A stretch of DNA of 64,000 nt from Cercis canadensis (Eukaryota; Streptophyta; Magnoliopsida; Fabales; Fabaceae), in NCBI GenBank assembly GCA_003255065.1, contig QAOA01004158.1:158355-222354 (forward strand). Direction: 5' to 3'. Made by a program: the position numbers and the translations under genes. Shown piece after piece: positions 12,038 to 24,499 of this stretch. Positions within the stretch are counted from its first letter, which is position 1, and each line of letters opens with the position of its first letter. The notes beneath the pieces are model-generated. The model made no database searches, was not told the DNA's origin, and saw nothing but the letters and a program-made list of their open reading frames with translations.

Positions 12038-13396
12038 GGTCGAAAGCTCAAGCTCGCCCAAGTTCAGCAAAAAGGAGGTAATGGTGTTTGCACTAGGAAT
12101 GTTAAGCAACATATCTGCATGTTTCTCACTATTTCCCTCTCTTTGAATTTCTCATTATTTCCCTCTCTTTGATATTGTAAAAGAAATTGCATGGCAAACT
12201 AGAATTAATTGAAAACAAGAAAGTTAGGAAATACTAGGTTAGAATTATTGTAAGGCAATAGAGAAGAAATGCAGTACAATTGGTCAAGTGTTGACATTAC
12301 ATGTTCTTGCCATTGACAGACGGTTGTTATATTACTTTACATTTTAAGCATTATTGTTAAATATTTTATATTGAGCAGCTCCTTTTCTCTAGAAATAATA
12401 AGTTTAAATGTATTGCAAGTTTAAACAAATTTTAAATCAGGTCTTTATAATTTGAAATAATAAGGTTTTTTTTTATTTGGAGATACATAGTACTCAAGTT
12501 TTAGAATTACTATGGATGAAAAAGAAAGGAAAGTGTATTATTATATTGTATGGACAAATAAGGTAGTGCAGTTAAGGGACATAGATTTGGAAAGAAAGGA
12601 CCCTCGAACGGTTGTGGCAGTTATACTAGGTGGAGGAGCTGGAACTCATCTCTTCCCTCTCACCAAGCACCGTGCTAAACTAGCTGTAAGTCTCTCTCTT
12701 CTCTTAATCGTTTCTTTTCCTGTAATTTTTTGGTTCCGAGCACGAGCAATGCAATTGTATGATTCTGTGTCGCACATGATAGGGCAGGTAGTATAAGAGT
12801 GATATATGTGTTGGTGATTTTGTCTAGTGTTTCTTCCTATGGTAGGTTCCAATTGGAGGTGCATACAGGCTGATTGATGTGCCAATGAGCAATTGCATCA
12901 ACAGTGGGATCAACAAAGTTTACATTCTCACTCAATTCAACTCAGCATCACTCAACAGGCATATTGCTCGTGCTTATACCTCTGGCGCTGGAGTCACCTT
13001 TGGAGATGGCTATGTCAAGGTATATGAATATCCCATCATTCAATAAACATATGCTTAATGCTAAATTTCTCAAACCCACTCAAGAATGTCTGCTTCTTCT
13101 CTCACAGGTTCCTGCAGCCACTCAAACTCCAGGAGAAGCAGGGAAGAACTGGTTTCAGGGTACTGCAGATGCTGTGCGCCAGTTCCATTGGCTCTTTGAG
13201 GTAATACACCACACCAATTAGAGCAACCACTAACTTTTTTTGAGTAAGGGAAATTCAGATAATATCCAATCATTAATTTGAGCATGCTAATTTATACTTA
13301 TGCCGTTAAACAAAGAAGTTGATATCAGTAGCTTTTTGATTCTGTTTCAAGTGTTGTGTTGTTGGAGGCAATCTTACATGCTTTTTAATGTTTTAG

Positions 13397-13531
<135 letters not shown>

Positions 13532-13659
13532 TAATTCAATTGTTACATTCAAACTGTTGACTCTCACATGCTATCACTCATCTTCGTTTTCAGAATCATC
13601 GGCAGAGTAATGCAGATATCACCCTTTCCTGTTTGCCAATGGATGACAGGTAGACACTC

Positions 13660-14028
13660 TGAAAGAAATGGTTTTAAACAAGCACAAGTAACTCTGATTC
13701 GAGGTCAGAGAGCCTCCAGAAAAATATAAGAAAGGAAATTGGAATAAATTCTTCTCTATTCATTTCTTCTCCAGATGGAGTTTAAATAGAGATTTCTTCT
13801 TACAAGCCAGTTTTATTGGTTCCCTTGAATTATGGATCTGCAACTAACTTGCACTAAGCCATAACTAACTCGCACTACCACACCTGAAATCACGTAGCCA
13901 CAGTTTTATTATAACAGAAAATATTCTAATGCTTGTAATCGTCCCACCCCTGTGGTCTCTTTGATTTTCTATGAGGCCTTGTCTGGTTGTTTATTTCCTC
14001 AACTTCCTTTGGGTCGATATTCCTATCA
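13660..14028 (-). repeat. LTR (3' LTR in the element's orientation)
   Basis: This 369-base repeat starts TG and ends CA and is nearly identical to 18474-18842. The long open frame ends inside it. Confidence 0.95.
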
Positions 14029-17000
14029 TTGCCATCTCCAGTCAGACACACCTTGTCCTCAAGGTGGATATTTGGAAAATCTCTCTGTAAATCCTTCAAT
14101 GACTCCCATGATGATTCTTCCGGATAAAGTCCTTGCCATTGTACCAAAACCAATGTCGTAGTTTCTCCATTTTCTGCCAAAGTCTTTTGATCTAAAATAG
14201 CCAGAGGGTAAATCAGTAATTGATGACGTTCATCTGCTGGAGGTAAGTCAACTGTGTTGTGTGGAGGAGGACCATGGTGTGCTTTCAACTGAGAACAATG
14301 AAACACAGGATGTATCCGGGAAGTAGCAGGTAGAGCCAACCGATAGGCTACTGGTCCAATCCGTTCCAGCAACTGAAAAGGACCATAGAAGCGTTTAGCA
14401 AGCTTCTGACTAGTGTTTGTAGCTACTGATGTTTGTCTATAAGGCCTTAACTTGACATACACCCAGTCACCTATTTTATATTCTACTTCCCGTCGTTTCT
14501 TATCAGCATAGAACTTCATTTTTTCCTGTGCTTTGAGTAATTTTTGCCGTAATGAAACCAGAACCTCATCTCTAGTTGTCAAGTCCATTTCAACAGCATC
14601 AACAGAGGATGAACCTAAAATGTATTGTGGTATAGATGGAGGTGACCTGCCAAAAACAATTTGGAAAGGAGATATAGCAGTAGTAGAATGTACAGCAGTG
14701 TTGTAGGTCCATTCTGCCCATGGTAATAATTTTCCCCAAAGCTTTGGACGGTCATGGCAGAAGACCCTTAAATACTGTTGTAAAACCCTGTTAACCACTT
14801 CAGTTTGGCCATCTGATTGTGGGTGATAGGCAGTGCTCATTCTTAATTGGGTACCACTCAATTTGAAGAGTTCTCTCCAAAAACTGCTAATGAAAATTGG
14901 ATCCCTATCCGAAATAAGGCTTTTAGGCATTCCATGGAGCTTGCAAATCATTGAAACAAACAAGTCTGCCACTCTAGATGCTGTGTAATGAGGAGGTAAT
15001 AACCCAAAATGAGCAGCTTTTGAGAATCTATCCACTACCACTAGAATGGTAGTATAACCCTGAAATGAGGGTAATCCCACAATAAAATCCAGAGATAGAT
15101 CTTCCCAAACTTGGTATGGAGGTTCTATTGGTTGCAACAGTCCAGCAGGAACTTGGGTTGGTATTTTGGTTTGTTGGCAAGGTATACAAGATTGGACAAA
15201 CTGAGTGACATCCTTACGCATACTAGGCCAAAAGAAATTAGCACTCACCCTTCCTAAGGTTTTGGCAACCCCTGTATGTCCACCACATAAGGAAGAATGA
15301 AATTCTTGCAAGATGAGTTTCCTTAAGGTGGACTGATCATCCAAGTAAATTCTCCCTTTGTGTAAAATCAACCCTTCCACAATTTTAAATTCTGGGTAGT
15401 TGCTGGGGTTTTCTTCTATCTCCTGCTTAAGCTTCCTTAAAGAGGCTAATGTCTTGGTTTCTTTTTTCAATGCGTCCACAAAAATAAACTGAGGCATAGA
15501 TAGTACCATACAAACAGATTCAACAGATTCAACACAGATTCTTGACAGTGCATCAGCCACTTTATTGGAGGATCCAGGTTTATATATGATGATATAATCA
15601 TAGCCTAGTAATTTAGAAAGATACTGATGCTGTTCAGGGGTTTGGATTACCTGAGTCATCAATTCTTTGATGCTTTTGTGATCTGTTTGGATGACAAATC
15701 TTCGACCAAGTAGATAAGGTCTCCATTTCTTTACCGCAGCAATGATAGCATGTAATTCCCGAATATAAGTGGATGAGTGTAGCAGCTTTGGACAAAACTT
15801 CTTGCTAAAGAAGGCAATAGGATGACTATTTTGAGATAACACTGCACCCATGGCTGTCCCTGATGCATCTGTTTGAACTGTAAAAGGTAGAGCAAAGTTT
15901 GGGATAGCCAAGACTGGTGTTTGAACCATTGCATTTTTTAATTTATCAAATGCTGCTTGAGCTTCACTTGACCATTGAAAAGCATCTTTCTTGAGTAAAT
16001 CAGTAAGAGGTGCAGCGATGGAGGCGTACCCTGCTACAAAGCGTCGATAGAACCCTGTCAAACCAAGGAATCCTCTTAATACTTTTAAAGAGTGAGGGAT
16101 AGGCCAATCCACCATAGCTTGAATTTTGGATTTGTCTGGGGCCACTTGGTTGAATGAAATGATATGGCCTAGATATTCCATGGAGGTTTCACCAAAAGAA
16201 CATTTCGAAGCTTTCAAGAAAAATTGTTGTTTCAACAGAAGTGTGAAGACTTGCCTCAGATGTGCAATATGTTCATCAAAAGACAAACTATAGACTAGTA
16301 TATCATCGAAGAATACTATCACAGATTTTCGCAATAGAGGTTTCAACAACGAATTCATGGCAGCTTGAAAAGTTGATGGAGCATTACACAAACCAAAAGG
16401 CATTACCCGAAACTCATAGTGGCCTTCATGTGTCCGAAAAGCAGTTTTATGGATATCCCCTTCATGTACCCGTAGTTGATGATACCCAGCTCTTAAATCC
16501 AACTTAGAGAAGAATTTGGCATTGCCCAATTCGTCTAGCAATTCATCAATTGTGGGAATTGGAAAACGATCCTTCACCGTAATAGCATTTAAGGCTCGAT
16601 AATCGACACATAGACGCCATGAGCCATCTTTCTTTTTGACCAAGAGTACTGGAGAGGAAAAAGCACTGTTACTCGGGCGAATAATGTGTGTCTTCAACAT
16701 TTCATTGACTTGAGCTTCAATTTCTTGCTTCTGGAAGTATGGGTATCGGTATGGGCGAACATTAACCGGCATACTTCCTGGATTAAGGTGTATGTGATGC
16801 TGAATTTGTCGTGGAGGGGGAAGCACAGTAGTATTCTGAAATAGAGATTCAAACTGTTGAAGTAAAGACGAAAGGGACGAAGGTGGAATTGATTGGGTTC
16901 TCTTCGGTGGAGTGTCTTCATTGGGCTCGGGTGTGGGCTCAAACACTTGTAATTGAAAGCAAACTGCCATGCTTTCTGTGTCTTGAAGCCTTTTGAATTG

Positions 17001-18449
17001 GGAAAAAGAAATTTGATCCACTTGGGGTTTAGGTTGGCCCGAAAGTGAGACCCATTGACCTTTCCACATAAATTTCATAACTAAACTATTATAGTCAGTC
17101 ACCACAGGGCCTAATTGTTTCAGCCATTGCACCCCCAGTACTACATCCGCACCTCCCAATGGTAAAACAAAGAGTTCTACCTCAAAAACAGTGTTTTGTA
17201 TTTTGAGAGGAACCTTGGAACAAAGTGAAGTGCAATTGAGATGTTCCCCATTCCCCACCAAAACTCGAAAAGGAGAAATTGGTTTTGAAATGAGACCCAA
17301 AAATTTCATCAGTCTAGCTTGAATAAAGTTATGGGTACTCCCTCCATCCACTAAGATTTGCAATGTATGTGATCCTACTTGGCCTAAGAAACGGAGTGTT
17401 TCAGGTTTGGCATGGCCAGTCATTGCGTGAAGGCTTATTTGGGCTGTTGGGTCCACCTCAGATAGGGCCTGGTCTTCATCCTGCACTGAACCACCCGAAT
17501 CCATGAGCGGGTCATCTTCCTCATCTACCAGTAACAGGAAAAAACGTGATTTGCATTTATGGCCTGGTTTGAATTTTTCGTCACAATTGTAACAGAGACC
17601 TCGGTCTCGTCTGGCCTGCATTTCACTGGCAGTCAAACGTTTAATGGGAACAGCTGGTGATTTGGTGACTGATGGGTTTGGAAACAGGGGAGGTTTTGGT
17701 GAAGCAGAGGTGGGTGGTGGAGAGAAGTGTTTGGAGCGAGAAGATGAACGAATGTCAAGCAATTTTTCTTCTTGAATTTTGGCTAAGGCTAGAGCTTGAG
17801 CAAGGTTGAGTGGTTGATGAACCTGGACTTCCCGTCGAATATCCGATGACAGGCCGGAAATAAAACAGCTCAACAGAGCAGAGGTGGGCAAGCCAATGGT
17901 GCGATTAGCTAATGCCTCAAATGCTGTTTGATATTCCCGTACGGTGTCAGTTTGTGTGAGCTTAAAGAGAGAGCCCTGGGGATCTTCGTAGAGGGATGAG
18001 GCAAATCGTACTTCCAAGGTATGTAAAAAACTGGCCCACGAACGCAGTTGGCCGTTGGAATGCATCCACTGGAACCAACTTAAGGCAGGGCCATCAAGGT
18101 AGAAAGACACAATAGTTAAGCGCTGGTCGTCAAGTGTTTGATGATAGTTGAAAAACTGTGTGATTTTGAAAATCCATCCCAAGGCATCTGTTCCGTCGAA
18201 ACGAGGAACATCCAGGCGAAAGGAAGATTTCAACATGCTCTGTGAAGTTTCTGGGTTGGAAGTTTGGGAATGATGGGAGTGTTCAGTGTTGCGAGGTGAA
18301 GGAGAAATGGTTTCAAGGGATTCTAGACGAGAGCAGACTTCATCTATGCGTTTGTGAATGGAAGTTTGAGATAGAACCAAATTATGGAGAGCTGCTTCGA
18401 TTTTGTCTGCTGGGACGGAGGTGGATTTGCTTTTGGTTTGTTCCGCCAT
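13926..18449 (-). CDS. Gag-Pol polyprotein of the Ty3/gypsy element
   Basis: A single 1507-aa frame has parts in the gypsy order: a gag domain, a CCHC zinc knuckle (about residue 286), an aspartic protease (about 368), reverse transcriptase with the YxDD-type motif FDDI (about 716), RNase H (about 861), an integrase with an HHCC zinc finger (about 1050) and catalytic core, and a C-terminal chromodomain-like segment (VQWQGLYPEESSWESL, about 1420). RNase H before integrase places it in Ty3/gypsy, and the chromodomain-like end suggests a chromovirus, possibly Reina-type (uncertain). It looks whole. Confidence 0.93.
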   Translation of the reverse strand: MAEQTKSKSTSVPADKIEAALHNLVLSQTSIHKRIDEVCSRLESLETISPSPRNTEHSHHSQTSNPETSQSMLKSSFRLDVPRFDGTDALGWIFKITQFFNYHQTLDDQRLTIVSFYLDGPALSWFQWMHSNGQLRSWASFLHTLEVRFASSLYEDPQGSLFKLTQTDTVREYQTAFEALANRTIGLPTSALLSCFISGLSSDIRREVQVHQPLNLAQALALAKIQEEKLLDIRSSSRSKHFSPPPTSASPKPPLFPNPSVTKSPAVPIKRLTASEMQARRDRGLCYNCDEKFKPGHKCKSRFFLLLVDEEDDPLMDSGGSVQDEDQALSEVDPTAQISLHAMTGHAKPETLRFLGQVGSHTLQILVDGGSTHNFIQARLMKFLGLISKPISPFRVLVGNGEHLNCTSLCSKVPLKIQNTVFEVELFVLPLGGADVVLGVQWLKQLGPVVTDYNSLVMKFMWKGQWVSLSGQPKPQVDQISFSQFKRLQDTESMAVCFQLQVFEPTPEPNEDTPPKRTQSIPPSSLSSLLQQFESLFQNTTVLPPPRQIQHHIHLNPGSMPVNVRPYRYPYFQKQEIEAQVNEMLKTHIIRPSNSAFSSPVLLVKKKDGSWRLCVDYRALNAITVKDRFPIPTIDELLDELGNAKFFSKLDLRAGYHQLRVHEGDIHKTAFRTHEGHYEFRVMPFGLCNAPSTFQAAMNSLLKPLLRKSVIVFFDDILVYSLSFDEHIAHLRQVFTLLLKQQFFLKASKCSFGETSMEYLGHIISFNQVAPDKSKIQAMVDWPIPHSLKVLRGFLGLTGFYRRFVAGYASIAAPLTDLLKKDAFQWSSEAQAAFDKLKNAMVQTPVLAIPNFALPFTVQTDASGTAMGAVLSQNSHPIAFFSKKFCPKLLHSSTYIRELHAIIAAVKKWRPYLLGRRFVIQTDHKSIKELMTQVIQTPEQHQYLSKLLGYDYIIIYKPGSSNKVADALSRICVESVESVCMVLSMPQFIFVDALKKETKTLASLRKLKQEIEENPSNYPEFKIVEGLILHKGRIYLDDQSTLRKLILQEFHSSLCGGHTGVAKTLGRVSANFFWPSMRKDVTQFVQSCIPCQQTKIPTQVPAGLLQPIEPPYQVWEDLSLDFIVGLPSFQGYTTILVVVDRFSKAAHFGLLPPHYTASRVADLFVSMICKLHGMPKSLISDRDPIFISSFWRELFKLSGTQLRMSTAYHPQSDGQTEVVNRVLQQYLRVFCHDRPKLWGKLLPWAEWTYNTAVHSTTAISPFQIVFGRSPPSIPQYILGSSSVDAVEMDLTTRDEVLVSLRQKLLKAQEKMKFYADKKRREVEYKIGDWVYVKLRPYRQTSVATNTSQKLAKRFYGPFQLLERIGPVAYRLALPATSRIHPVFHCSQLKAHHGPPPHNTVDLPPADERHQLLIYPLAILDQKTLAENGETTTLVLVQWQGLYPEESSWESLKDLQRDFPNIHLEDKVCLTGDGNDRNIDPKEVEEINNQTRPHRKSKRPQGWDDYKH

Positions 18450-18473
18450 GGGAGGAGCAATGAAAGCACCAAA

Positions 18474-18842
18474 TGAAAGAAATGGTTTTAAACAAGCACA
18501 AGTAACTCTGATTCGAGGTCAGAGAGCCTCCAGAAAAATATAAGAAAGGAAATTGGAATAAATTCTTCTCTATTCATTTCTTCTCCAGATGGAGTTTAAA
18601 TAGAGATTTCTTCTTACAAGCCAGTTTTACTGGTTCCCTTGAATTATGGATCTGCAACTAACTTGCACTAAGCCATAACTAACTCGCACTACCACACCTG
18701 AAATCACGTAGCCACAGTTTTATTATAACAGAAAATATTCTAATGCTTGTAATCGTCCCACCCCTGTGGTCTCTTTGATTTTCTATGAGGCCTTGTCTGG
18801 TTGTTTATTTCCTCAACTTCCTTTGGGTCGATATTCCTATCA
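18474..18842 (-). repeat. LTR (5' LTR in the element's orientation)
   Basis: This 369-base repeat pairs with 13660-14028. In the element's orientation the gag start lies about 25 bases inside it. Confidence 0.95.
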
Positions 18843-19973
18843 CACTCGTCTAAATTTTTGGAGATGCATACTTCATTTCTACTATCTGATACTTGACTAG
18901 CTTATAAACTCAAATTGGGTAAGCCACTAAGGGTGACTTATGGCCCAGGTGAACCTAAGCTATAAACAAATTCAAAACTAATCTTTTTCACTTGAATTTT
19001 ATAGCATCGTGTATTAATGTTTTATGATTAAGACTTAGTATTTCTGTAATTTTCAGCCACCGAGTTTTAGCTTTTATGATGCAGCAAAATCAAAGATTGA
19101 CAATTGCAAGGTCAGTATCTCTGTCTTGAAAACTTGCTCTTAGACCTTTCTGCTGCAAAATCTACACTCGCAAGCATCATAGACCATATAAATTGCCAGC
19201 TACTACTGTATGAGCTAAATTAAATAGGTATACAATCACAGACAGAAAGTATGTTGATATATGAGTGCAACCTTCTTAGGTCATCCTGTTTTAACTCCAC
19301 TTCTTCTTTGCTTTCAAATACCAAACTAGCATTTTGTTTGTCCCTCTGCAGATAGTCGATTCAATCATATCACATGGAAGCTTTTTAACAAATTCCTTCA
19401 TCGAGCATAATCTAGTTGGAATCAGGTGCAGAATAAACTCAGACGTTCGCTTGAAGGTTTGGTGAATCTATTCCAATGTGATGTTATCTAAGCATTTTGT
19501 TGGAAAATTACAGAACAGGAAGATAAAGCAAATCTTTAACTGCAGTAACTCATACCTGATTCATCAAATGCATAGCAATTCTAAAATTTATAGGCTTAAC
19601 ATTCTTAAAATCTTGCTTCATGAAAATGTAAAATACACTTCTAGAACAAATATATATGTAGGTATTTTTGTTTGCTAAGTTTGCTTATGTAGAATTATCC
19701 CATTACAATTCCATGAAGGACACAGTGATGCTTGGAGCTGATTTCTATGAAACCGACACTGAAGTGGCAGCCCTATTAACTGAGGGAAGAGTTCCAATAG
19801 GAATAGGAGAAAATACATAAATAAAGTACTAGCTGCAACTCTCGCTCCCCTTCTAGCCATTTAGTTTCTCTTGCTGCTGTTTCTCATCATTTTTCTCTTC
19901 ATATATCTGCAGAGACTGCATCATTGACAAAAATGCTAGAATTGGAAAGAATGTTGTGATAGCAAACTCAGAG

Positions 19974-21324
19974 GTATGATTCTTCAAACCATTTTACGTT
20001 ACTGAATAAGGAAAACATAGGATATGTCACACCAAATACAATTTGATATCTAACTTAGTTTTACTGGTTACTTGGAAGAAAATCACCAAAAAAAAAAAAA
20101 TTAACACTGAAACACAGGAATTTAACATGCTTCTGCAAATTGCCCAAGTCTATATGAGAAGCATTAGAAAAATCCACCAATAAAATTAAGCAAATACAAC
20201 TTTTTTTTTTTCAATTTCTTTCACAAATCTAAACCCCAATTAAATCCCAAACATCTCGTTCATTCACAAAATAATTTTTTCGCTCAAAATTCTGCAACAT
20301 CTCATTCTCTTCTTTTGCAAACATTGCTCTCTCTAACCGTAGTACAAAACTTCAAAATAAGGCTTTACTATCTTTGCTTGTGGCACCTTTTTTTTTTTTT
20401 TTTTTTTTTCTTCTCTTCAAGTGGCAGACATCACATTAACCCACCGATATACTAAGAGAACAGAACTATATACTAAATATTGAGTCAAAAAAGAATATGA
20501 AAAAATTAGAATATGACAAAAAAGAATAGTTAAAAATGTAACCAATTGTAATCAAATTCTATCCCACAACACAATTTGTGAAATATTGGGTCAAAAATTT
20601 AAATATATATAGTCACTCATATACTAAATATTTTACCTCTTTTATTATTTTCCTTTGTCAACTTTATATAATTGGGCTTGGGTCTAATAAAATCCCCAAC
20701 GCTCCAGCTTAACTTATTCCCTTAACATTATCTCCAATTAACTTATACAAATTTCAAACAACTTTCTCTGCCTTCATAATCACCATACAACCTCCACAAG
20801 CTTTCAATATTCCAACTATTCTAGAATATCCATAAGCCAATGAATATAAAATGTTAATGACCACAAGAAAAATTCAAAATTTTCACCTAATATTAGCATA
20901 TGCCTCGAATCACCAAAGGAGTTAACACTACCATCACTCAATTTAATTTCACATTACCAATATCAACGACACCCATTAAACATAGTACGAGCATGTAGAA
21001 AAGCTAATACTCATTCAAAGAACCCTTACCTTTAATAATTCTCTCAAAATTCTAGCAAAAAAAGAAAAAGAAAAAAACATTAGGAAAAGAAAAATGTTTA
21101 TGATACAATAGTAGATATCACATTGGTTGAGATTATACTTTTGAATTATTCCAACAAAAAAATTAAATGGGTTTGATTAAAGTTGAGGTGAGTTCATTTA
21201 AATTTAAATATTGATATGTGTGTATGGTGTAACAATTATTAGTGTGTAAGGAAAATTAGAAAAAAAAAAAGTAATGAAAATAAAAACACTAAATTTGTAT
21301 GTTAGCTTGAACTGCTGTCTACAG
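19974..21324 (+). other. Last intron of AGPase pseudogene I
   Basis: This is AT-rich sequence between AGPase exons at 19913-19973 and 21325. Its second half is the source-type copy of 2581-3099, 38740-39233 and 43091-44651. Around 20505-20605 lies a single copy of the unit that is expanded to five tandem copies at 43402-43926. No gene is seen in it. Confidence 0.6.
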
Positions 21325-22362
21325 GGAATACAAGAGGCTGATAGATCTTTAGAAGGGTTTTACATCCACGCTAGTGTTACAATAATTTCAAGGGAAATAT
21401 ACCAAAAGAGATTGAGAACTTGACAATGCTTAAGGAGTTGAACCTTAGCTTCAACAGTTTGTAAGGTATGATTCATCTCATTTAACACTCGTTAACACCA
21501 ATATGCGACATGCCTTGTTAACAGTATTTTCAAGGTATATTTGATATGAGAAAATTAATTTGAAATATATCTTATGTAAATGTGATCAAATTGTTATTGG
21601 TTATGTGAAAAAGATTTTTAAAAGAATAGAAAAAGAAAGTATATGATGTACAATAATAGCTTTCAAAATTTGCAACGATAATTGAATTATTCCTATTATG
21701 GCAGGTATAATACCAAACGAGATTGGGCATCTACATAGACTAAAAACAACAATTTATGGTTTTAATTTTATTTTGTATTATCTATCCTTGAGGATTTTTT
21801 CTTCCCTTATGTGTAAAGTATGGATTNGAAAGTATATGATGTACAATAATAGCTTTCAAAATTTGCAACGATAATTGAATTATTCTTATTATGGCAGGTA
21901 TAATACCAAACGATATTGGGCATCTACATAGACTAAAAACAACAATTTATGGTTTTAATTTTATTTTGTATTATCTATCCTTGAGGATTTTTTCTTCCCT
22001 TATGTGTAAAGTATGGATTAGAAGGAATTGTTTGTAGGCAAGGTGATGTGTATAGCTATTGCATTTTGCTTATGGAAACCTTCACAGGAAAAAAGCCCAT
22101 AGATCCAATGTTTCATGGAGAATTTAGCATTAAGTACTGGGTAAAATAGTCCTACCCTTATGTAGTAATTGATATTATTGATGCTCAATTATTGACAAAA
22201 GACAAAGGACAATTTTCTATAATAAAGGATTGGGGTTAATGTTGCATTGTTCAGCAGATTCTCCTAATGAGAGAAAAAAATATGAAAGAAATATTTGTTG
22301 CACTCAGAAAGATCAAAATCAAATTTTTGAATAAAGCTAGAAATCCTGAAGCATTAGATTGA
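21325..22362 (+). pseudogene. Chimeric relic 2: AGPase last exon joined to RLK exons
   Basis: 21325-21380 reads GIQEADRSLEGFYIHASV(T), the AGPase last exon. From 21381 it becomes RLK repeat sequence (NNFKGNIPKEIENLTMLKEL) ending at 21465, then RLK intron and exon 2 start (21705 on, IIPNEIGHLHRL). 22010-22362 is the last kinase exon (GLEGIVCRQGDVYSYCILLM) with a stop after YWVK and a damaged splice acceptor. The N at 21827 separates two near-identical 192-base copies (21635-21826 and 21828-22019), probably an assembly overlap. It is non-functional. Confidence 0.85.
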
Positions 22363-23999
22363 GTTTCTCTTATCATAAGTATTTTTCTTTCCATGATGAA
22401 AAGTTTTTTAAATTACCAGGAACTCGTTTTTAATTGTCACGTGCACTAGCTACATGGTTAAACTACCATAATATTATTCATTCACTACTAACTTATAATA
22501 TTCCATTTATTGCAGAATATTCATATTCCAATGAAACTAATCTATCCAAAGAAATTCAATTTTATAGGCCAAAAAGAAAATTTAAATTTTGACACAATGA
22601 CAATATATGTCTTAGGGTCCGTTTGAATAAATAATTTATTTAAGCTTTTATATAAAAGACTTTATGTAAAAAGTTTTTATAGCATGTACTCTTTTTAAAT
22701 TAAGCTATTTAATCATGAAAAGCCATAATTTACACTGCCATCACACAATCTAATTTCACACTACCAACTTGGGATAGGAAAGCTTCGGTGACAATTTCTT
22801 CTGGTGGGACAACAGCTGGTCAACGCTCCAAGTCAATATAATTGAATAGTGATAACATTTCATATATGTTTTACCACTTAAACATCAAAATAAGTTTCAC
22901 TATTATTTTATCGTAGAAGTTTCAAATTTAATCCCATTAAAACGAATAGAATGTAATTATCGGAGGGACGAAAAAAGAAAAAAAAATAATATTTATATAT
23001 AACTTTTTATAATTGTTTAAAAATACAAATACATTTTGCGTAACCTCTATTTAATTGAGAAAGAAAATAAGAAAAATAAAATAAAAGTAAAACATACAAA
23101 ACAGTCTTAAAATGAATTTAATTCTTCGATTAATATCATTCTGAGAGAAAGTATTAGAATTTTCACAATATTATTTCAAACATAAATTCTAGAACTCCCT
23201 CAAAAACTGCTCCTTCATGCTACGACAAATTAATTCTGCATATATTGAAAATGAAAAAGGCAAAATAGTGAAGGACATTAAAAACATGTTTGATGAAGGA
23301 AACAGTTTTACTCTTAATGGGATAGCATAGCACTCACCATTTTCTTATCATTTAAGAATGGCTTCTCCCATGACCATTACTCCCGATTCTAACGTTTCAA
23401 CATTGTTTACCCAACCTATAATAAAGCAATTATGATTTCGACGTGTGTTGCTGTTGCTGTGGCTGTGCTGTCTTAGTACCGTGCCCGTGCAACAACTAAG
23501 GACAGCTGTCCGCACTCTGCAAAACTGTGTCGTATATGTAAAAGACGATGTCGTTCCTTTTTCTTCTGAGCAAAGCTTGAAATATTATACGACATGTCGT
23601 CATGAGAGAGATATGAGCACAAGCTAGTAGCCAGTTGTATTGTGTGTGTAGATTGCTAAATCATTTTAATTTCATTTGAGGCATTACTCAGGCCAATACA
23701 AAGAATTCGCTTTTGGTATTAGCCAATAGTAAGATAAAGGGTGACTACATTAGCCTCCAACGTTTCTGATGTTTAATGAAAAGGGTCTAAAACTTTCTTA
23801 AGAAAAAAAAAAGAAAAAGNAAAAAAAAAAAAAAGAAACGGACACTGAACATTTTAGTAAAATGATAATATATGAATGTCATATAAGATTAGATGGAAAT
23901 ATAGAAATTTTTAGTACTTAGATGTTAATTTAAGTAATCTGTTAGAGATTGGGAGTTCATATTTTTGTATTATTATTTAAGCAAATATATAATCATACT
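22363..23999. other. Intergenic; relic flank, then unique AT-rich DNA
   Basis: 22363-23330 matches the flanks after the other relics (40077-40990, 44793-45360). After that the sequence is not repeated in the window. A 60-codon frame at 23445-23627 has no recognisable family. An N at 23820 sits in an A-run. No gene can be supported. Confidence 0.5.
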
Positions 24000-24015
24000 A
24001 AACATTACATAAATT

Positions 24016-24222
24016 ATACTAACTAGGTTATAAATCAGTTAGTCATAAGGCTCTCTTTGCAAGAAAATGATCTTACGTTCGAGGTATCTTATTAACAAAA
24101 TGAGTGTCTCAAAGTGTTCCTCCACACGAAACTACAACTATACATGTTTTGACAACAGGACCCCTGAAACAGTGATGATAACTTGCCCTAAGTAGGTTCC
24201 TGGGTTATCAAAAAAAAAAAAA
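24016..24222 (+). mobile_element. SINE-like retroposon with 16-bp target duplication
   Basis: A body of about 207 bases ends in about 16 A residues. It is bracketed by perfect 16-base direct repeats aaacattacataaatt (24000-24015 and 24223-24238). Near its start, tagtcataaggctc and cgttcgaggtatc resemble the A and B boxes of a tRNA-derived Pol III promoter. Length, poly(A) tail and duplication fit a plant SINE. The family was not determined. Confidence 0.82.
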
Positions 24223-24499
24223 AAACATTACATAAATTCTTAATTGTTTTATATATTAACATACACCTCTTTTTAATTTCAATTTTCTTATATGACTTTT
24301 AATTTCAATTTTAACTCAACAAAAACTTCTTTATCTTATACTAAAACCTAAAACAAGTGAGATGAATGTAATTTTAAAAATAACAAAGAATATCAGCATA
24401 CTTTTGTTAAACTTCAACAAAGATTAGGTAAATAAACATACTTAGTCTTAGTTGCAGGATTTGATAAATAACCATTTCTGTCGTTTAGATTTTTTTTTA

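Larger units (their letters stand above)
13660..18842 (-). mobile_element. Ty3/gypsy LTR retrotransposon (chromovirus-like), looks whole, young
   Basis: The element is 5183 bases long and lies in minus orientation inside an intron of AGPase pseudogene I. It has two 369-base LTRs (TG...CA ends) and a 5-bp target duplication CACTC (13655-13659 and 18843-18847). The LTRs differ at about one position, so insertion was recent, of the order of a few hundred thousand years or less under usual plant rates (inference). One long open frame carries gag and pol parts. The paralogous site near 59796-59808 holds a single CACTC and no element. Confidence 0.95.

Noticed and set aside
12904-13221. Open frame of 105 residues within the AGPase region, also at 36206-36523
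   Set aside because: It joins pieces of AGPase exons and introns, partly out of the AGPase frame. The splice sites and the known protein fit the exon model instead.
23445-23627. 60-codon frame in unique sequence
   Set aside because: Too short, with no homology or signals that I can see.
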